Positions 34,284 through 43,520 of a stretch of DNA of 45,199 nt are shown here, one piece after another; within the stretch, counting starts at the first letter, position 1; every line of letters begins with the position of its first letter. The position numbers and the translations under genes are program-made. Under the pieces are notes generated by a model that was not told the origin of the DNA, searched no databases, and was given only the letters and a program-made list of their open reading frames with translations. The DNA lies in NCBI RefSeq assembly GCF_030528405.1, contig NZ_JAUMYY010000012.1:1-45199 (forward strand), in the 5' to 3' direction. This DNA comes from Fusobacterium sp. Its GTDB lineage: Bacteria; Fusobacteriota; Fusobacteriia; Fusobacteriales; Fusobacteriaceae.

Positions 34284-35993
34284 TTAGAACTTATTCATTA
34301 ATTCTTTAATTTTTATAACTATATCATCTTTAAAAACCTCAAAGGTTTCACCTGTTTTTCTTATTTTTAGCTCAACAATTCCCTCTTCAGCTTTTTTTCC
34401 TACAACAATCTTAAAGGGAAAACCTATTAAATCAGCATCTTTAAATTTAAAACCTGCCTTTTCATCTCTATCATCAAGCATAGTATCTATATTTTCTCTT
34501 TTTAAATTTTCATAAATATTTTCTGCTAATTGTAATTGTGTTTCATTTTTTATATTTGCAGGAATAACATCCACAACATATGGTGCTATTGCTACAGGCC
34601 AAATTATTCCATTTTCATCATAATTTTGTTCTATGGCAGCAGCCATAGTTCGAGATACACCTATACCATAGCATCCCATAATCATAGTTTGGCTTTGACC
34701 ATTTTTATCTAAATAAGTAGCACCTAAGGCTTCAGAATATTTTTTACCAAGTTTAAATACATGACCACATTCAATACCTCTAGCACTATGAAGCTTTCCA
34801 TTTGATTTAGGACAAATTTCTCCAACTTTTACAGTTCTTATGTCCTTTACTATATCAGCTTTATAGTCTCTATTATAATTAATATTTATAAAATGATAAT
34901 CTTTTTTATGTGCACCAACTATATGATTAGAAAGATCTATTACTGATAAATCTGCTATAATTTTTATATTTTTATTTGCCAAATTATAGGGTCCTATATA
35001 ACCTTTTACCAAACCAAGTTTTTCTATTTCAGCATCACTTGCCAACTCAATAGCTACGGCATTTATTGCATTTTTTAATTTTACTTCATTGACATCAAAG
35101 TCTCCTCTGATTAAAACTAAGTAGAAATCATCAGTTCCCATATCCTTATACATCAAAGATTTAACAGTTTTTGATAGGGGAATATTTAAATAATCAGCTA
35201 ATTTTTCAATTGTAGGAGAATTGGGCGTAAATACAAGTTCTATTTCTTTTGCATCTTCTTTAGGTGGATTTATTAGTTTACTAGTTGCTGTTTCAATATT
35301 AGCAGCATAATCGCAAGCATCAGAATAAATAATTTCATCTTCTCCAGATTCAGCTAATACATGAAATTCTTGCGAACCACTTCCCCCAATTGCCCCTGAA
35401 TCAGCCTCAACAGGTCTAAATTTTAAACCACATCTTTCAAATATTTTAGTGTAGGCAGCCTTCATATTTTCAAATTCTTCATCTAATGATTCTTCAGAAC
35501 AATGAAAAGAATATGCATCTTTCATTAGAAACTCTCTGCCTCTCATAAGTCCAAATCTGGGTCTTCTTTCATCTCTAAATTTAGTTTGAATTTGATATAG
35601 GTTTATGGGTAGAGATTTGTAAGATGAAATATCATTTCTGACAATATCAGTTATAACTTCTTCATGAGTTGGTCCCAATATAAAATCTCTTTCATGCCTA
35701 TCTTTTAATCTAAACATTTCTGGTCCCATAACAGACCATCTTCCACTTTCTTGCCAAAGTTCTGATGGTTGAACCACAGGCATATGAACTTCTAAAGCTC
35801 CTGCATTGTCCATTTCTTCACGAACTATGTTTTCAACTTTTTTAAGAGCTCTATAACCAAGTGGCAAATAAGAATAAATTCCACTTGCTAATTTTTTTAT
35901 CATTCCAGCTCTTAACATAAGTATATGGCTTATTACTTCAGCTTCTTTAGGGGTTTCTTTTAAAGTCTTAATGTAACTTTTAGTAAATTTCAT
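34284..35993 (-). CDS. proS: Prolyl-tRNA synthetase (bacterial type with editing insertion)
   Basis: ProS charges tRNA-Pro with proline. The 569-residue enzyme is the prokaryote type. Class II motif 1 lies near residues 50-80. GPTHEEV, FRDE and RFGLMRGREFLMKDAYSF (motif 2) follow. The INS editing domain spans about 225-390, then GCYGIGVSR (motif 3), then a C-terminal anticodon-binding domain. ATG 35993 (MKFTKSYIKTLKETP) is preceded by GGAGG at 5 bases and matches the family N-terminus. The frame open to 36029 adds residues without family similarity. Confidence 0.95.
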   Translation of the reverse strand: MKFTKSYIKTLKETPKEAEVISHILMLRAGMIKKLASGIYSYLPLGYRALKKVENIVREEMDNAGALEVHMPVVQPSELWQESGRWSVMGPEMFRLKDRHERDFILGPTHEEVITDIVRNDISSYKSLPINLYQIQTKFRDERRPRFGLMRGREFLMKDAYSFHCSEESLDEEFENMKAAYTKIFERCGLKFRPVEADSGAIGGSGSQEFHVLAESGEDEIIYSDACDYAANIETATSKLINPPKEDAKEIELVFTPNSPTIEKLADYLNIPLSKTVKSLMYKDMGTDDFYLVLIRGDFDVNEVKLKNAINAVAIELASDAEIEKLGLVKGYIGPYNLANKNIKIIADLSVIDLSNHIVGAHKKDYHFININYNRDYKADIVKDIRTVKVGEICPKSNGKLHSARGIECGHVFKLGKKYSEALGATYLDKNGQSQTMIMGCYGIGVSRTMAAAIEQNYDENGIIWPVAIAPYVVDVIPANIKNETQLQLAENIYENLKRENIDTMLDDRDEKAGFKFKDADLIGFPFKIVVGKKAEEGIVELKIRKTGETFEVFKDDIVIKIKELMNKF

Positions 35994-36083
35994 TTTTTCC
36001 TCCAGTATTGACTTAATTTTATATTTCATTTTAACATACTAAAAAAAGTTTTGCAAAATAAGCTCTTATAAATTTCACTTAAA

Positions 36084-38150
36084 TTAATTATTTATAGTAT
36101 TTTTTTCAAATTTTTTTTCAATATCATAAGCTAGATAGGAATCTATTATTTTTCCATTACTTTCTTTTAAATAGTTCATACATTCATCACGTACTAATTT
36201 TATAGTTTTTATATCATAAATAATATCTATGAATTTTAAATCACTAAAACCACTTTGTCTGAGTCCAAAAATTTCTCCAGAATTTCTAAGTCTTAAATCT
36301 TCTTCAGCTATTTTAAAACCATCTTGAGTTTTTTCCATTATTGATAGTCTTTGTATTGAACTTTCTGTATTAGTTTCCGAAATCAAAAAACAATAAGATT
36401 GTTTCGAACCCCTTCCTACCCTTCCTCTTAATTGATGTAATGCCGAAAGTCCAAATCTTTCAGCGTTATATATGGACATAATTGTAGAGGAAGGAACATC
36501 AATTCCAACTTCAATAACTGTAGTTGCAATTAATATATCATAGTTTTTATTTTTAAAATTTAACATGATTTCATCTTTTTCCTTTGCCTTCATTTTTCCG
36601 TGAATGATAGCAATTTTATTATTTGGAAATTTTTTAAATATTTCTTTTTCTAAATTTACGATTGATTTCAAAGATAATTTTTCACTTTCTTCTATTAAGG
36701 GTGCAACAAAATATGCTTGATTGCCTTCTTGAATTTTCTTTAAAATAAAATCATACATTTTACCTAAGTCACTAGAATTATTTATCCATTTTGTTTTTAT
36801 AGGACTTCTTCCAGGTGGTAATTGGTCGATTATTGATAAGTCCAAATCTCCATAGATAGATAAAGCTAATGATCTTGGAATAGGCGTAGCAGACATAACC
36901 AAAAGATTTCCTAAAAAACCTTTTTCTCTCAGTTTATTCCGTTGATTTACTCCAAATCTATGTTGTTCATCTATTACAATCAATCCTAATTTGTTAAAAC
37001 TAACAGCTTCCTCAATAAGTGCATGAGTTCCAATTACAATATTCACTTCTCCACTTTTAATTTTTTCTAAAAGTTCTATTCTTTTTTTTCCTTTTATGTT
37101 AGAGGTTAAAAGTTCAATTTTTAATCCTAAATTTTCTAATTTATCTTTTATTCCAGAATAATGTTGATTAGCTAATATTTCTGTAGGAGCCATTAAAGCT
37201 CCTTGATAACCATTCTCTGCCATATATATGAGCATTATTATTGCAACAATAGTTTTACCACTGCCAACATCACCCTGTATAAGTCTATTCACTATTTTTC
37301 CTTTAGCGATCTCATCATATATTTCTTTAATTACTCTTTTTTGTGCCATAGTTAAACTAAAAGTTAATGTAGTCAAAAAAGTTTTAACTTGTTCTTTTTT
37401 CCCTTCTAAAATATATTTTTTAGTTGAATTTTCTATTAAAAATCTATTTTTCAATATACCTAATTCTAAAATAAGAAGTTCTTCAATCGCAAATCTTCTT
37501 TTTGCTTCCTCAATATTTTTAATATTACTTGGAAAATGTATTTCTTTTATGGCTTTTTTTCTCCTCATGATATTATATTTTTTAAGTATTTTCTCAGGAA
37601 TATTTTCTTCTATATTTTCAATAAAAGAAGCGATAAATTTTTCAAAAATTTTTCTCAAATTACTTTGACTTATATTTTTATTAGAATTATAAATAGGTAA
37701 AATTTCATCTATTTTGTGTTTAGTTTGTGAGGATGCCATTTTATATTCAGGGTTAATTAGTCTAAAAATACTGGCCCTTTTAGTTTCTCCTATAAAAATA
37801 TACTCCTCTCCGATTTTTAAAGTTCTCTTTAAATATGGCATACCAAACCAATAAATTTCAAGTATTCCACTTCCATCAGTTACCTTAGCACTAACTGCTG
37901 TTTTTCCCATTTTAGTTTTAATAAAATTAACTGTTAAAATACTTGCTTTTACAACAACATATTCATTTAAAAAAAGTTCAGCAATTTTTTTTATATTTGT
38001 TCTGTCATCATAAGCTCTAGGAAAATAATATAATATATCATAAACTGTTTCTATGTTTAAAGTCTTTAAATTTTTAAGCTGTTTCTCTGTAAGGAACTTT
38101 GCACCTAATTTTTCAAGGGGCAAATACAGATATTTATAATTTTCAAGCAT
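36084..38150 (-). CDS. recG: ATP-dependent DNA helicase RecG
   Basis: RecG remodels stalled replication forks and branch-migrates Holliday junctions. The 688-residue protein has an N-terminal wedge/OB domain (about 60-160, including KTAVSAKVTDGSG and a YWFGMPYLKR strand), Walker A GDVGSGKT, the DEQH box (VIDEQHRFGVNQR), MSATPIPRSLA and a C-terminal helicase lobe with IATTVIEVGIDVP and QLRGRVGRG. ATG 38150 has AAGGAG 5 bases upstream. It lies 56 bp after yebC, with a small hairpin between them. Confidence 0.95.
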   Translation of the reverse strand: MLENYKYLYLPLEKLGAKFLTEKQLKNLKTLNIETVYDILYYFPRAYDDRTNIKKIAELFLNEYVVVKASILTVNFIKTKMGKTAVSAKVTDGSGILEIYWFGMPYLKRTLKIGEEYIFIGETKRASIFRLINPEYKMASSQTKHKIDEILPIYNSNKNISQSNLRKIFEKFIASFIENIEENIPEKILKKYNIMRRKKAIKEIHFPSNIKNIEEAKRRFAIEELLILELGILKNRFLIENSTKKYILEGKKEQVKTFLTTLTFSLTMAQKRVIKEIYDEIAKGKIVNRLIQGDVGSGKTIVAIIMLIYMAENGYQGALMAPTEILANQHYSGIKDKLENLGLKIELLTSNIKGKKRIELLEKIKSGEVNIVIGTHALIEEAVSFNKLGLIVIDEQHRFGVNQRNKLREKGFLGNLLVMSATPIPRSLALSIYGDLDLSIIDQLPPGRSPIKTKWINNSSDLGKMYDFILKKIQEGNQAYFVAPLIEESEKLSLKSIVNLEKEIFKKFPNNKIAIIHGKMKAKEKDEIMLNFKNKNYDILIATTVIEVGIDVPSSTIMSIYNAERFGLSALHQLRGRVGRGSKQSYCFLISETNTESSIQRLSIMEKTQDGFKIAEEDLRLRNSGEIFGLRQSGFSDLKFIDIIYDIKTIKLVRDECMNYLKESNGKIIDSYLAYDIEKKFEKNTINN

Positions 38151-38172
38151 AAAAACTCCTTATATAAGAAAG

Positions 38173-38187
38173 GGGGCTCAATGCCCC
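38173..38187 (-). terminator. Weak hairpin between yebC and recG
   Basis: GGGGC (38173-38177) and GCCCC (38183-38187) form a 5-bp GC stem with a 5-base loop, followed on the minus strand by a short, imperfect T-tract. It may be an attenuator or partial terminator and may set the yebC:recG ratio. Confidence 0.4.
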
Positions 38188-38206
38188 ACATTTTTAAATT
38201 ATAAAA

Positions 38207-38956
38207 TTAATCTAATTGCTCTAAAATATAGTCAGCTATGTCAAAGTTAGAATAAACATTCTGAGAATCATCTAAATCTTCTAGAGCATCAAAAAGTTTC
38301 ATTACAGCTTTAGCTGTTTCAAGATCATTTATTTGTACTTTATTATCTGGGATCATTTCTAATTCTGCTTCTTCATAAGAATAGCCAGCTGTTTTTAAAT
38401 TTTCTAATACTTCTTGAAATTGGGTATAATCAGTTATTACATCAAAATAACCATCATTTTCTACCACATCTTCAGCTCCTGCTTCTAATGCTACCATCAT
38501 AAATTCATCTGCATCAAGCCCATCTGCTTTTAGAGAAATAAGTCCCTTCTTTTTAAACATCCAAGCAACAGCTCCATCAGCACCTAAATTTCCACCATTA
38601 CGAGAAAAGGCAACTCTTATTTCAGAGGCAGCTCTATTTTTGTTATCAGTAACTACATCTACTATAAAAGCTGTACCAGCTGGTCCATAACCTTCATATC
38701 TCATTTCAATAAAGTCTACTCCTTCAAGTTCTCCTGAGCCTTTTTTTATCGCTCTTTCTAATATATCTTTAGGCATATTTCCAGCTTTTGCCTTCTCAAT
38801 AGCTAGTCTCAGTCTAGGATTGAATGCAGGGTCACCTCCACCTTCTCTAGCAGCTATAGTTAACTCTCTACCAAATTTTGTAAATAGTTTAGCTCTTTTT
38901 TTATCTTGAGCACCTTTCCTATGTTGTATATTTGCCCATTTACTATGTCCTGCCAC
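38207..38956 (-). CDS. yebC: YebC/PmpR-family protein
   Basis: A 249-residue member of the conserved YebC/TACO1 family, with the N-terminal signature AGHSKWANIQHRKGAQDKKRAK split around residues 2-23 and the acidic C-terminal domains 2 and 3. Family members have been described as transcription regulators (PmpR) and more recently as helpers of translation at difficult peptide motifs. The sequence does not decide which. The start codon is GTG 38956 with GGGGG 7 bases upstream. It is first in a yebC-recG unit. Confidence 0.95.
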   Translation of the reverse strand: MAGHSKWANIQHRKGAQDKKRAKLFTKFGRELTIAAREGGGDPAFNPRLRLAIEKAKAGNMPKDILERAIKKGSGELEGVDFIEMRYEGYGPAGTAFIVDVVTDNKNRAASEIRVAFSRNGGNLGADGAVAWMFKKKGLISLKADGLDADEFMMVALEAGAEDVVENDGYFDVITDYTQFQEVLENLKTAGYSYEEAELEMIPDNKVQINDLETAKAVMKLFDALEDLDDSQNVYSNFDIADYILEQLD

Positions 38957-38984
38957 AAAAAATCCCCCTTAATTAAAAAATTTC

Positions 38985-39014
38985 AATATAATTTTAACAT
39001 AGAAATTAATCCAA
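38985..39014 (-). promoter_or_regulatory. Probable promoter of yebC
   Basis: On the minus strand TTGGAT (39009-39014), 18-base spacer, TATATT (38985-38990). The predicted start is near 38978, giving a leader of about 20 bases. Confidence 0.45.
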
Positions 39015-39026
39015 GTAAATAAAAAA

Positions 39027-39053
39027 CTGATATAAGTATTGAACTTATATCAG
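39027..39053 (-). terminator. Terminator of the duplicated-domain lipoprotein gene
   Basis: CTGATATAAGT (39027-39037) pairs perfectly with ACTTATATCAG (39043-39053) around a 5-base loop. On the minus strand it is followed by TTTTTTATTT. Confidence 0.85.
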
Positions 39054-39068
39054 CTTTTCTAATAGAAA

Positions 39069-39770
39069 TTATTTAACAGCTTCTATATTTGTTTCTTTTC
39101 CATTTAATTTAACAGTACCTTCATTACCTTTAAAGTGAATTTCATTTCCTTTTTCATCGGCAAATCTTACTCCACTTCCAGCAACAGCAGCTTTTAGAGG
39201 AAATTCTTCACCAGTAGAAGTTTTTAAAATTGCATTATCTCCAGCTATATCTAAATTATACTCAGTTCCATCAGCAGCTTTAAATTTTAAAGCATCAGAC
39301 ATCATTGCAGCATTATCTTCTGATAAAGCTTTAATTGTAGTTTCTTTTCCATCTAAATTAACTACACCTTCATCACCTTTGAAGTGAATTTCATTTCCTT
39401 TTTCATCAGCAAATCTTACTCCGCTTCCAGTTACAGCAGCTTTTAATGGGTATTCTTTTCCAGTAGAAGTCTTTAAAACTGCATTATCTCCAGTTATATC
39501 TAAACTATATTCAGTTCCATCAGCAGCTTTAAATTTTAAAGCATCAGACATTGCAGCTTTAGCATCAGCTATAACTTCAGAAGCAGCATTTTTAGCACTT
39601 TCAACTGCCTTTTCAGCAGATTCTTTAGCTTCTGCCACAGCCTCAGTAGCAGTTTCTTTTACTTGCTCAACTGTTTGAGTAGCAGCCTCTTTAACTTCTT
39701 CAACTTTTTTTTCACCACAAGCTACTAATGCTAAACTTAAAAGAATAGCCATAAGTGTTATCTTTTTCAT
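39069..39770 (-). CDS. Lipoprotein with alanine-rich helix and two MliC-like repeats
   Basis: A 233-residue lipoprotein: signal peptide with lipobox LVAC and lipidated C18. Residues 22-73 are a long Ala/Lys/Glu-rich amphipathic helix with near-11-residue periodicity (KEAATQTVEQ, KETATEAVAE). Two almost identical 76-residue beta domains follow (74-149 and 157-232). Each domain contains DGTEYSLDI, NAVLKTSTG, GSGVRFADEKGNEIHFKG and a final DGKET turn. The SGVRF...FKGDEG pattern resembles the MliC/PliC lysozyme-inhibitor fold, but the cysteines of classical MliC are absent. Inhibition of lysozyme is thus a hypothesis. ATG 39770 has AGGAGG upstream. Confidence 0.8.
   Translation of the reverse strand: MKKITLMAILLSLALVACGEKKVEEVKEAATQTVEQVKETATEAVAEAKESAEKAVESAKNAASEVIADAKAAMSDALKFKAADGTEYSLDITGDNAVLKTSTGKEYPLKAAVTGSGVRFADEKGNEIHFKGDEGVVNLDGKETTIKALSEDNAAMMSDALKFKAADGTEYNLDIAGDNAILKTSTGEEFPLKAAVAGSGVRFADEKGNEIHFKGNEGTVKLNGKETNIEAVK
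39075..39551 (-). repeat. Tandem domain duplication inside the lipoprotein gene
   Basis: Codons 74-149 (39324-39551) and 157-232 (39075-39302) are two copies of one 228-bp unit, offset by 249 bp and nearly identical in both protein and DNA. This indicates a recent duplication or ongoing gene conversion. Confidence 0.9.
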
Positions 39771-39788
39771 AATAAGTCCTCCTAAATA

Positions 39789-39816
39789 AATATATCATAA
39801 TAAATTTTATGTACAA
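39789..39816 (-). promoter_or_regulatory. Probable promoter of the lipoprotein gene
   Basis: On the minus strand TTGTAC (39811-39816), 16-base spacer, TATATT (39789-39794). It lies 19 bases upstream of the start codon, so the transcript would have a very short leader. The hexamer spacing is one base short of ideal. Confidence 0.35.
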
Positions 39817-39966
39817 GTAAATGATATATTATAAAGTTGAAAAAATCAAATTTTTTTCTTTTTTCCCAGTTATTTTTTTTAAATTGACTTTTTTTTTGTT
39901 TTTATGTTCTTTTTTAATACTATAGTGTGTGCTATTTTAGAAAGATATCTTAGAAGCAATATTTTA

Positions 39967-39995
39967 TTGTATTTACATTAGAGAAGTGATATAAT
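39967..39995 (+). promoter_or_regulatory. Promoter of asnA
   Basis: TTGTAT (39967-39972), 17-base spacer, TATAAT (39990-39995). The predicted start is near 40002, just before the ribosome-binding site of asnA. Confidence 0.7.
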
Positions 39996-40024
39996 AAAAA
40001 AATATAAAATTGGAGGTAATTATT

Positions 40025-41008
40025 ATGTCATACCAAGCAAAACTTACACTTGTTGAAACAGAAATAGCTATAAAAAAAGTTAAAGATTTTTTTCAAAAAG
40101 AATTATCAGAAGAGTTGGAGTTACTAAGAGTTTCTGCTCCTCTGTTTGTAATACCCGAATCAGGATTAAATGATAATTTAAATGGTACAGAGAGACCTGT
40201 TTCTTTTGATACTAAAAGTGGAGAGAGAGTAGAAATAGTTCATTCTCTAGCTAAATGGAAGAGAATGGCATTATATAGATATAATATAGATTCGCATAAA
40301 GGAATTTATACAGATATGAATGCTATCAGAAGAGATGAAGATACAGATTTTATTCATTCATATTATGTTGATCAATGGGATTGGGAAAAAATTATTGAAA
40401 AAGAAGATAGAAATGAAGAGTATTTGAAAGAAACAGTAAGGAAAATCTATTCAGTGTTTAAAAAAACAGAGGCTTATATAACAAAAGAGTACCCTCAACT
40501 TTCTAAAAAACTTCCAGATGAAATATTCTTTATAACAGCACAGGAATTAGAAGATAAATATCCTAAACTTACGCCTAAAAATAGAGAACATGCTATTGCT
40601 AAAGAATATGGAGCAGTATTTATTATGAAAATAGGGGCTAAACTTGCTTCAGGAGAAAGGCATGATGGAAGGGCACCTGATTATGATGACTGGGGTTTAA
40701 ATGGTGATATACTTTTCTATTATCCGCCTCTAGGAATAGGTTTGGAATTATCATCAATGGGAATTAGAGTAGATGAAACTTCACTTGACGAACAGTTAAA
40801 ATTAGCTAATTGCGAAGATAGAAGAGGAACTCCTTATCATCAAATGGTTTTAAATAAAGTTTTACCATATACTATTGGAGGAGGGATTGGGCAATCTCGT
40901 ATTTGTATGTTTTTCTTAGATAAATTACATATTGGCGAAGTACAAGCTTCTATTTGGTCACATGAAGTACATGAAATTTGTAAACAAATGAATATAATGC
41001 TTTTATAA
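40025..41008 (+). CDS. asnA: Aspartate-ammonia ligase AsnA
   Basis: AsnA makes asparagine from aspartate, ammonia and ATP. It is a class-II tRNA-synthetase-like enzyme. The 327-residue protein matches the E. coli length (330). Recognisable blocks include RVSAPLFV near residue 40, [42 protein letters not shown] and the C-terminal [17 protein letters not shown] 40025 is chosen because GGAGG lies 8 bases upstream. The TTG at 40010 would overlap that site. It is monocistronic, with its own promoter and terminator. Confidence 0.96.
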   Translation: MSYQAKLTLVETEIAIKKVKDFFQKELSEELELLRVSAPLFVIPESGLNDNLNGTERPVSFDTKSGERVEIVHSLAKWKRMALYRYNIDSHKGIYTDMNAIRRDEDTDFIHSYYVDQWDWEKIIEKEDRNEEYLKETVRKIYSVFKKTEAYITKEYPQLSKKLPDEIFFITAQELEDKYPKLTPKNREHAIAKEYGAVFIMKIGAKLASGERHDGRAPDYDDWGLNGDILFYYPPLGIGLELSSMGIRVDETSLDEQLKLANCEDRRGTPYHQMVLNKVLPYTIGGGIGQSRICMFFLDKLHIGEVQASIWSHEVHEICKQMNIMLL

Positions 41009-41017
41009 TTGAAAAAA

Positions 41018-41060
41018 GGGGCTGCTGCAAATTTTTAAAATTGCAACAAGCCCTACTTTT
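41018..41060 (+). terminator. Terminator of asnA
   Basis: GGGCTGCTGCAA (41018-41029) pairs with TTGCAACAAGCCC (41041-41053) with one bulge and a mismatch, around an AT loop, followed by a TTTTTT run. Its TTGCAA-containing stem resembles the hairpin at 18904-18952. Confidence 0.7.
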
Positions 41061-41092
41061 TTATGTAAAAAAGCATAAATTCCATGTATTTT

Positions 41093-41800
41093 TTATATTT
41101 TTATTGCAGTTTCTAGTGCCAATTCTATCATGTTAAAGAATGTTTTTTCTCTTTCTTCTGCACTTGTTATTTCAGAAGAAACTAAAGAATCCGAAATTGT
41201 GAGTATAGAAAGTGCTTTAACTTTATACTTAGCAGCTATAGTATAAAGAGCTGCAGTTTCCATTTCAACTGCTAAGACACCAAAATCAGCCCATTTTTTA
41301 TAATAGTTAGGATCATCAGTATAAAATTCATCAGAAGTTAAAATATTTCCAGCATTGATTTTTATATTTTTTTCTTCTGCTATTTTTAAAGCGGCAAAAA
41401 ATAAATCAAAATTTGCAGTTGGTGCAAAGTTGGCGTTATTAAATCTTTTATTATTTATAGAAGAATCTGTGGATGTTGCCATAGCAATGACTATATCACG
41501 AACTTTTATATCTTTTTGATAAGAGCCAGCAGACCCCACTCTAATTAAATTTTTAACTCCATAATCTTTTATAAGTTCATTTATATAAATTGATGCAGAT
41601 GGAATCCCCATACCTGTTCCTTGAATTGAGATTTTTTCCCCCTTATATGTACCAGTAAAACCTAACATCCCTCTTATATCTGTATAACAGAAAACATTTT
41701 CCAAAAAGGTTTCTGCTATCCATTTTGCTCTCTTTGGATCTCCTGGTAATAAAACTGTCTCTGCAATTTCTCCTTTTTTTGCAGCTATGTGTATACTCAT
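41093..41800 (-). CDS. deoD: Purine-nucleoside phosphorylase DeoD
   Basis: DeoD cleaves purine (deoxy)ribonucleosides to base and (deoxy)ribose-1-phosphate for salvage. The 235-residue hexamer-type enzyme shows [32 protein letters not shown] (phosphate-binding), EMETAALY and ISDSL. E. coli DeoD has SDH at the last site, so the usual histidine is replaced by serine here. ATG 41800 has AAAGGAGG upstream. It is apparently monocistronic. Confidence 0.95.
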   Translation of the reverse strand: MSIHIAAKKGEIAETVLLPGDPKRAKWIAETFLENVFCYTDIRGMLGFTGTYKGEKISIQGTGMGIPSASIYINELIKDYGVKNLIRVGSAGSYQKDIKVRDIVIAMATSTDSSINNKRFNNANFAPTANFDLFFAALKIAEEKNIKINAGNILTSDEFYTDDPNYYKKWADFGVLAVEMETAALYTIAAKYKVKALSILTISDSLVSSEITSAEEREKTFFNMIELALETAIKI

Positions 41801-41849
41801 ACTTTTTCCTCCTTTTAATTTCAGTATTTATATTCAAGTACTTTCTTAA

Positions 41850-41879
41850 ACTTTAATTTCTAAATTATCATTTTGTCAA
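41850..41879 (-). promoter_or_regulatory. Possible promoter of deoD
   Basis: On the minus strand a perfect TTGACA (41874-41879), 18-base spacer, TAAAGT (41850-41855). The -10 is weak. Confidence 0.4.
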
Positions 41880-42062
41880 GCTCACTACCTAATTTCTTTA
41901 AGTCATCTTTTATAATCTTTTTTACATTCCTCTTTCTACTATGGTAGAATTATTATATCCTGGGATTCTTTCCTTATTGTATCACAATTCGATATATTGA
42001 TAGAGTAATTTCTTTTATTCAATTTTTCTCTTGCCTTCTTTATTTAATTTCTTTCATCTTAG
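41880..42062 (-). other. Decayed toxin-locus remnant
   Basis: About 180 bp with no intact frame. On the minus strand, short open pieces interrupted by stops resemble the lead-in of the orphan cassette at 43480-43531 (a Lys/Glu/Arg-rich stretch just past the GATTTATAG element). It also holds the dyad TTCTACTATGGTAGAA (41934-41949). I read it as the eroded start of a further orphan cassette. Confidence 0.35.
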
Positions 42063-42108
42063 CTATAAATCTTTTAAAATTTATTTGAGCTAGCTAGAAA
42101 AAATTTAT
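42063..42108. repeat. Direct repeat copy A flanking the orphan toxin cassette
   Basis: Bases 42063-42077 equal 43521-43535 (15 bp), and 42079-42108 equal 43549-43578 (30 bp). Copy A lacks the 13-14 bases between the two blocks that form the left arm of the hairpin in copy B. Confidence 0.9.
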
Positions 42109-42115
42109 TAAATTA

Positions 42116-43435
42116 TTAAATTAAATCTAAAATTGGTTTGAAGGTATTATTCATTTCTAAAAATTCATCATAACTCATTTCAACTTTATCATTAAATATT
42201 ATGTAAACTCCATCCAGTATTGATAATACTTTCTTTGCTTTTCCCTCCAACCTTCTTATTATTTCATCTCTTCTTAGCTTTAATACTTCTTTGCACATTT
42301 CTCCGCTAAAATACATTACCGGTTGAAGTATAAAGAGATTTTCTCCTAATTTATTTGGTGTAATACCCATACTTTTTAACTTTTTATATGCTGGATTTAT
42401 TGGGTCTTTATATTTAAGTGTTTCCGGTGTTCTTCCTTCTTTATAGGCAAGACTGTATGCAATATAGCAATCCACTATATACGAATCATATAGTTCTATT
42501 ACTTTAGGTAAATCAATAGTTATTATTTCCTCATAGTTTATTAATTTATATGTTGATTTAAATTTGTAGACTAAATCATCCCAATCTATTGTATTTTTAT
42601 AGTTTTCATTTCCAGGGGTCTCAATCCATTTTATTAATTTTTCTTTAGCTGCATTATTTGGAAATTCATAAATTACTTTTATATCTGGATTTTGCTTTTT
42701 AGCTTCATTTATTCTTTTTAAAGTATCACTAAATGTTGTACCCATAGCTTTTTTATTCCAATAAGGAATATTAGTTTTAGAATCTATTAGATAAGTTCCA
42801 TTTTTTTCTATTCCATCAAATTTTATATAGCTTCTTCCTCTTTCGTTAGGATTGTCGTATCTAAGTGCAGGTACTATGTTATTTTTAGTTGCTACATCTG
42901 ATACAGAACCTGTTGTTCCTGACTGGAATGCTTGTGCTTTTTCATTTCCTCTAGGTTTTTCATAGATATATTCAATACCTCTGTTTGGAGAACCCGTAGT
43001 TTTCTCTAAATTATTTAATTCTTTTTCAGTATATACCTTTCTTCCATCATAGAATAAGTTATTTCCATTTTGTTTATTTGGATTTATTTTATCTTTATTA
43101 ACCCCAATAGCATAAGGCGCTAATTGACCTACCCCTACTTCTGTTACTACTTCTAAAGCATTATAAAAATCCCTATATTCTACACTTGGATTTACATATA
43201 TTAATGTATCTTTTATTGGGTTTAACCCTTTTTTTACTTCTCTTCCATATACTCCATTAAATATTTGTGATATTCCTGATATAAGTTTATTACTTCCTAC
43301 TATTAACCCTGTTGCTCCTATTACTTTTGCTCCTGTTGATGGAATTAATGTTGTTCCAAAACTTACTGTGTCAACTCCTACTGAAGATGCTATTATTATT
43401 GCTGAACCTACTGCTGTTGTACCACCAACAGTCAT
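42116..43435 (-). CDS. Orphan polymorphic-toxin cassette with REase-like toxin domain and unknown C-terminal domain
   Basis: The first in-frame ATG is 43435, but the frame is open back to a stop at 43532-43534 and encodes hemagglutinin-like sequence (RLSRIKDGTVDMTVGG). No ribosome-binding site or promoter is visible, so it is a silent CdiA-type C-terminal cassette rather than a normal gene. Residues 1-110 are a Gly/Ala/Val-rich pre-toxin hydrophobic region. Residues 190-290 contain YIKFDGIEKNGTYLIDSK (D207, D218, K220), the D...D-x-K arrangement of restriction-endonuclease-fold toxins, most like Tox-REase-5. Residues about 305-439 form an unrecognised helical domain in the position expected for the immunity protein. 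The stop lies 8 bp from repeat copy A. Confidence 0.65.
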   Translation of the reverse strand: MTVGGTTAVGSAIIIASSVGVDTVSFGTTLIPSTGAKVIGATGLIVGSNKLISGISQIFNGVYGREVKKGLNPIKDTLIYVNPSVEYRDFYNALEVVTEVGVGQLAPYAIGVNKDKINPNKQNGNNLFYDGRKVYTEKELNNLEKTTGSPNRGIEYIYEKPRGNEKAQAFQSGTTGSVSDVATKNNIVPALRYDNPNERGRSYIKFDGIEKNGTYLIDSKTNIPYWNKKAMGTTFSDTLKRINEAKKQNPDIKVIYEFPNNAAKEKLIKWIETPGNENYKNTIDWDDLVYKFKSTYKLINYEEIITIDLPKVIELYDSYIVDCYIAYSLAYKEGRTPETLKYKDPINPAYKKLKSMGITPNKLGENLFILQPVMYFSGEMCKEVLKLRRDEIIRRLEGKAKKVLSILDGVYIIFNDKVEMSYDEFLEMNNTFKPILDLI

Positions 43436-43520
43436 ATCAACTGTACCATCTTTAATTCGTGAAAGTCTTTCATCAGTGAAATATATTATATTTTTTAGCT
43501 TCTCACTTCTTTTATTTAAA

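Noticed and set aside
37228-37668. 146-codon plus-strand open frame opposite recG
   Set aside because: Antisense to conserved RecG sequence, with hydrophobic low-complexity composition and no start signals.
39075-39551. CRISPR or intergenic repeat
   Set aside because: The repeat is a protein-coding domain duplication with in-frame 76-codon units, not short repeats with spacers.
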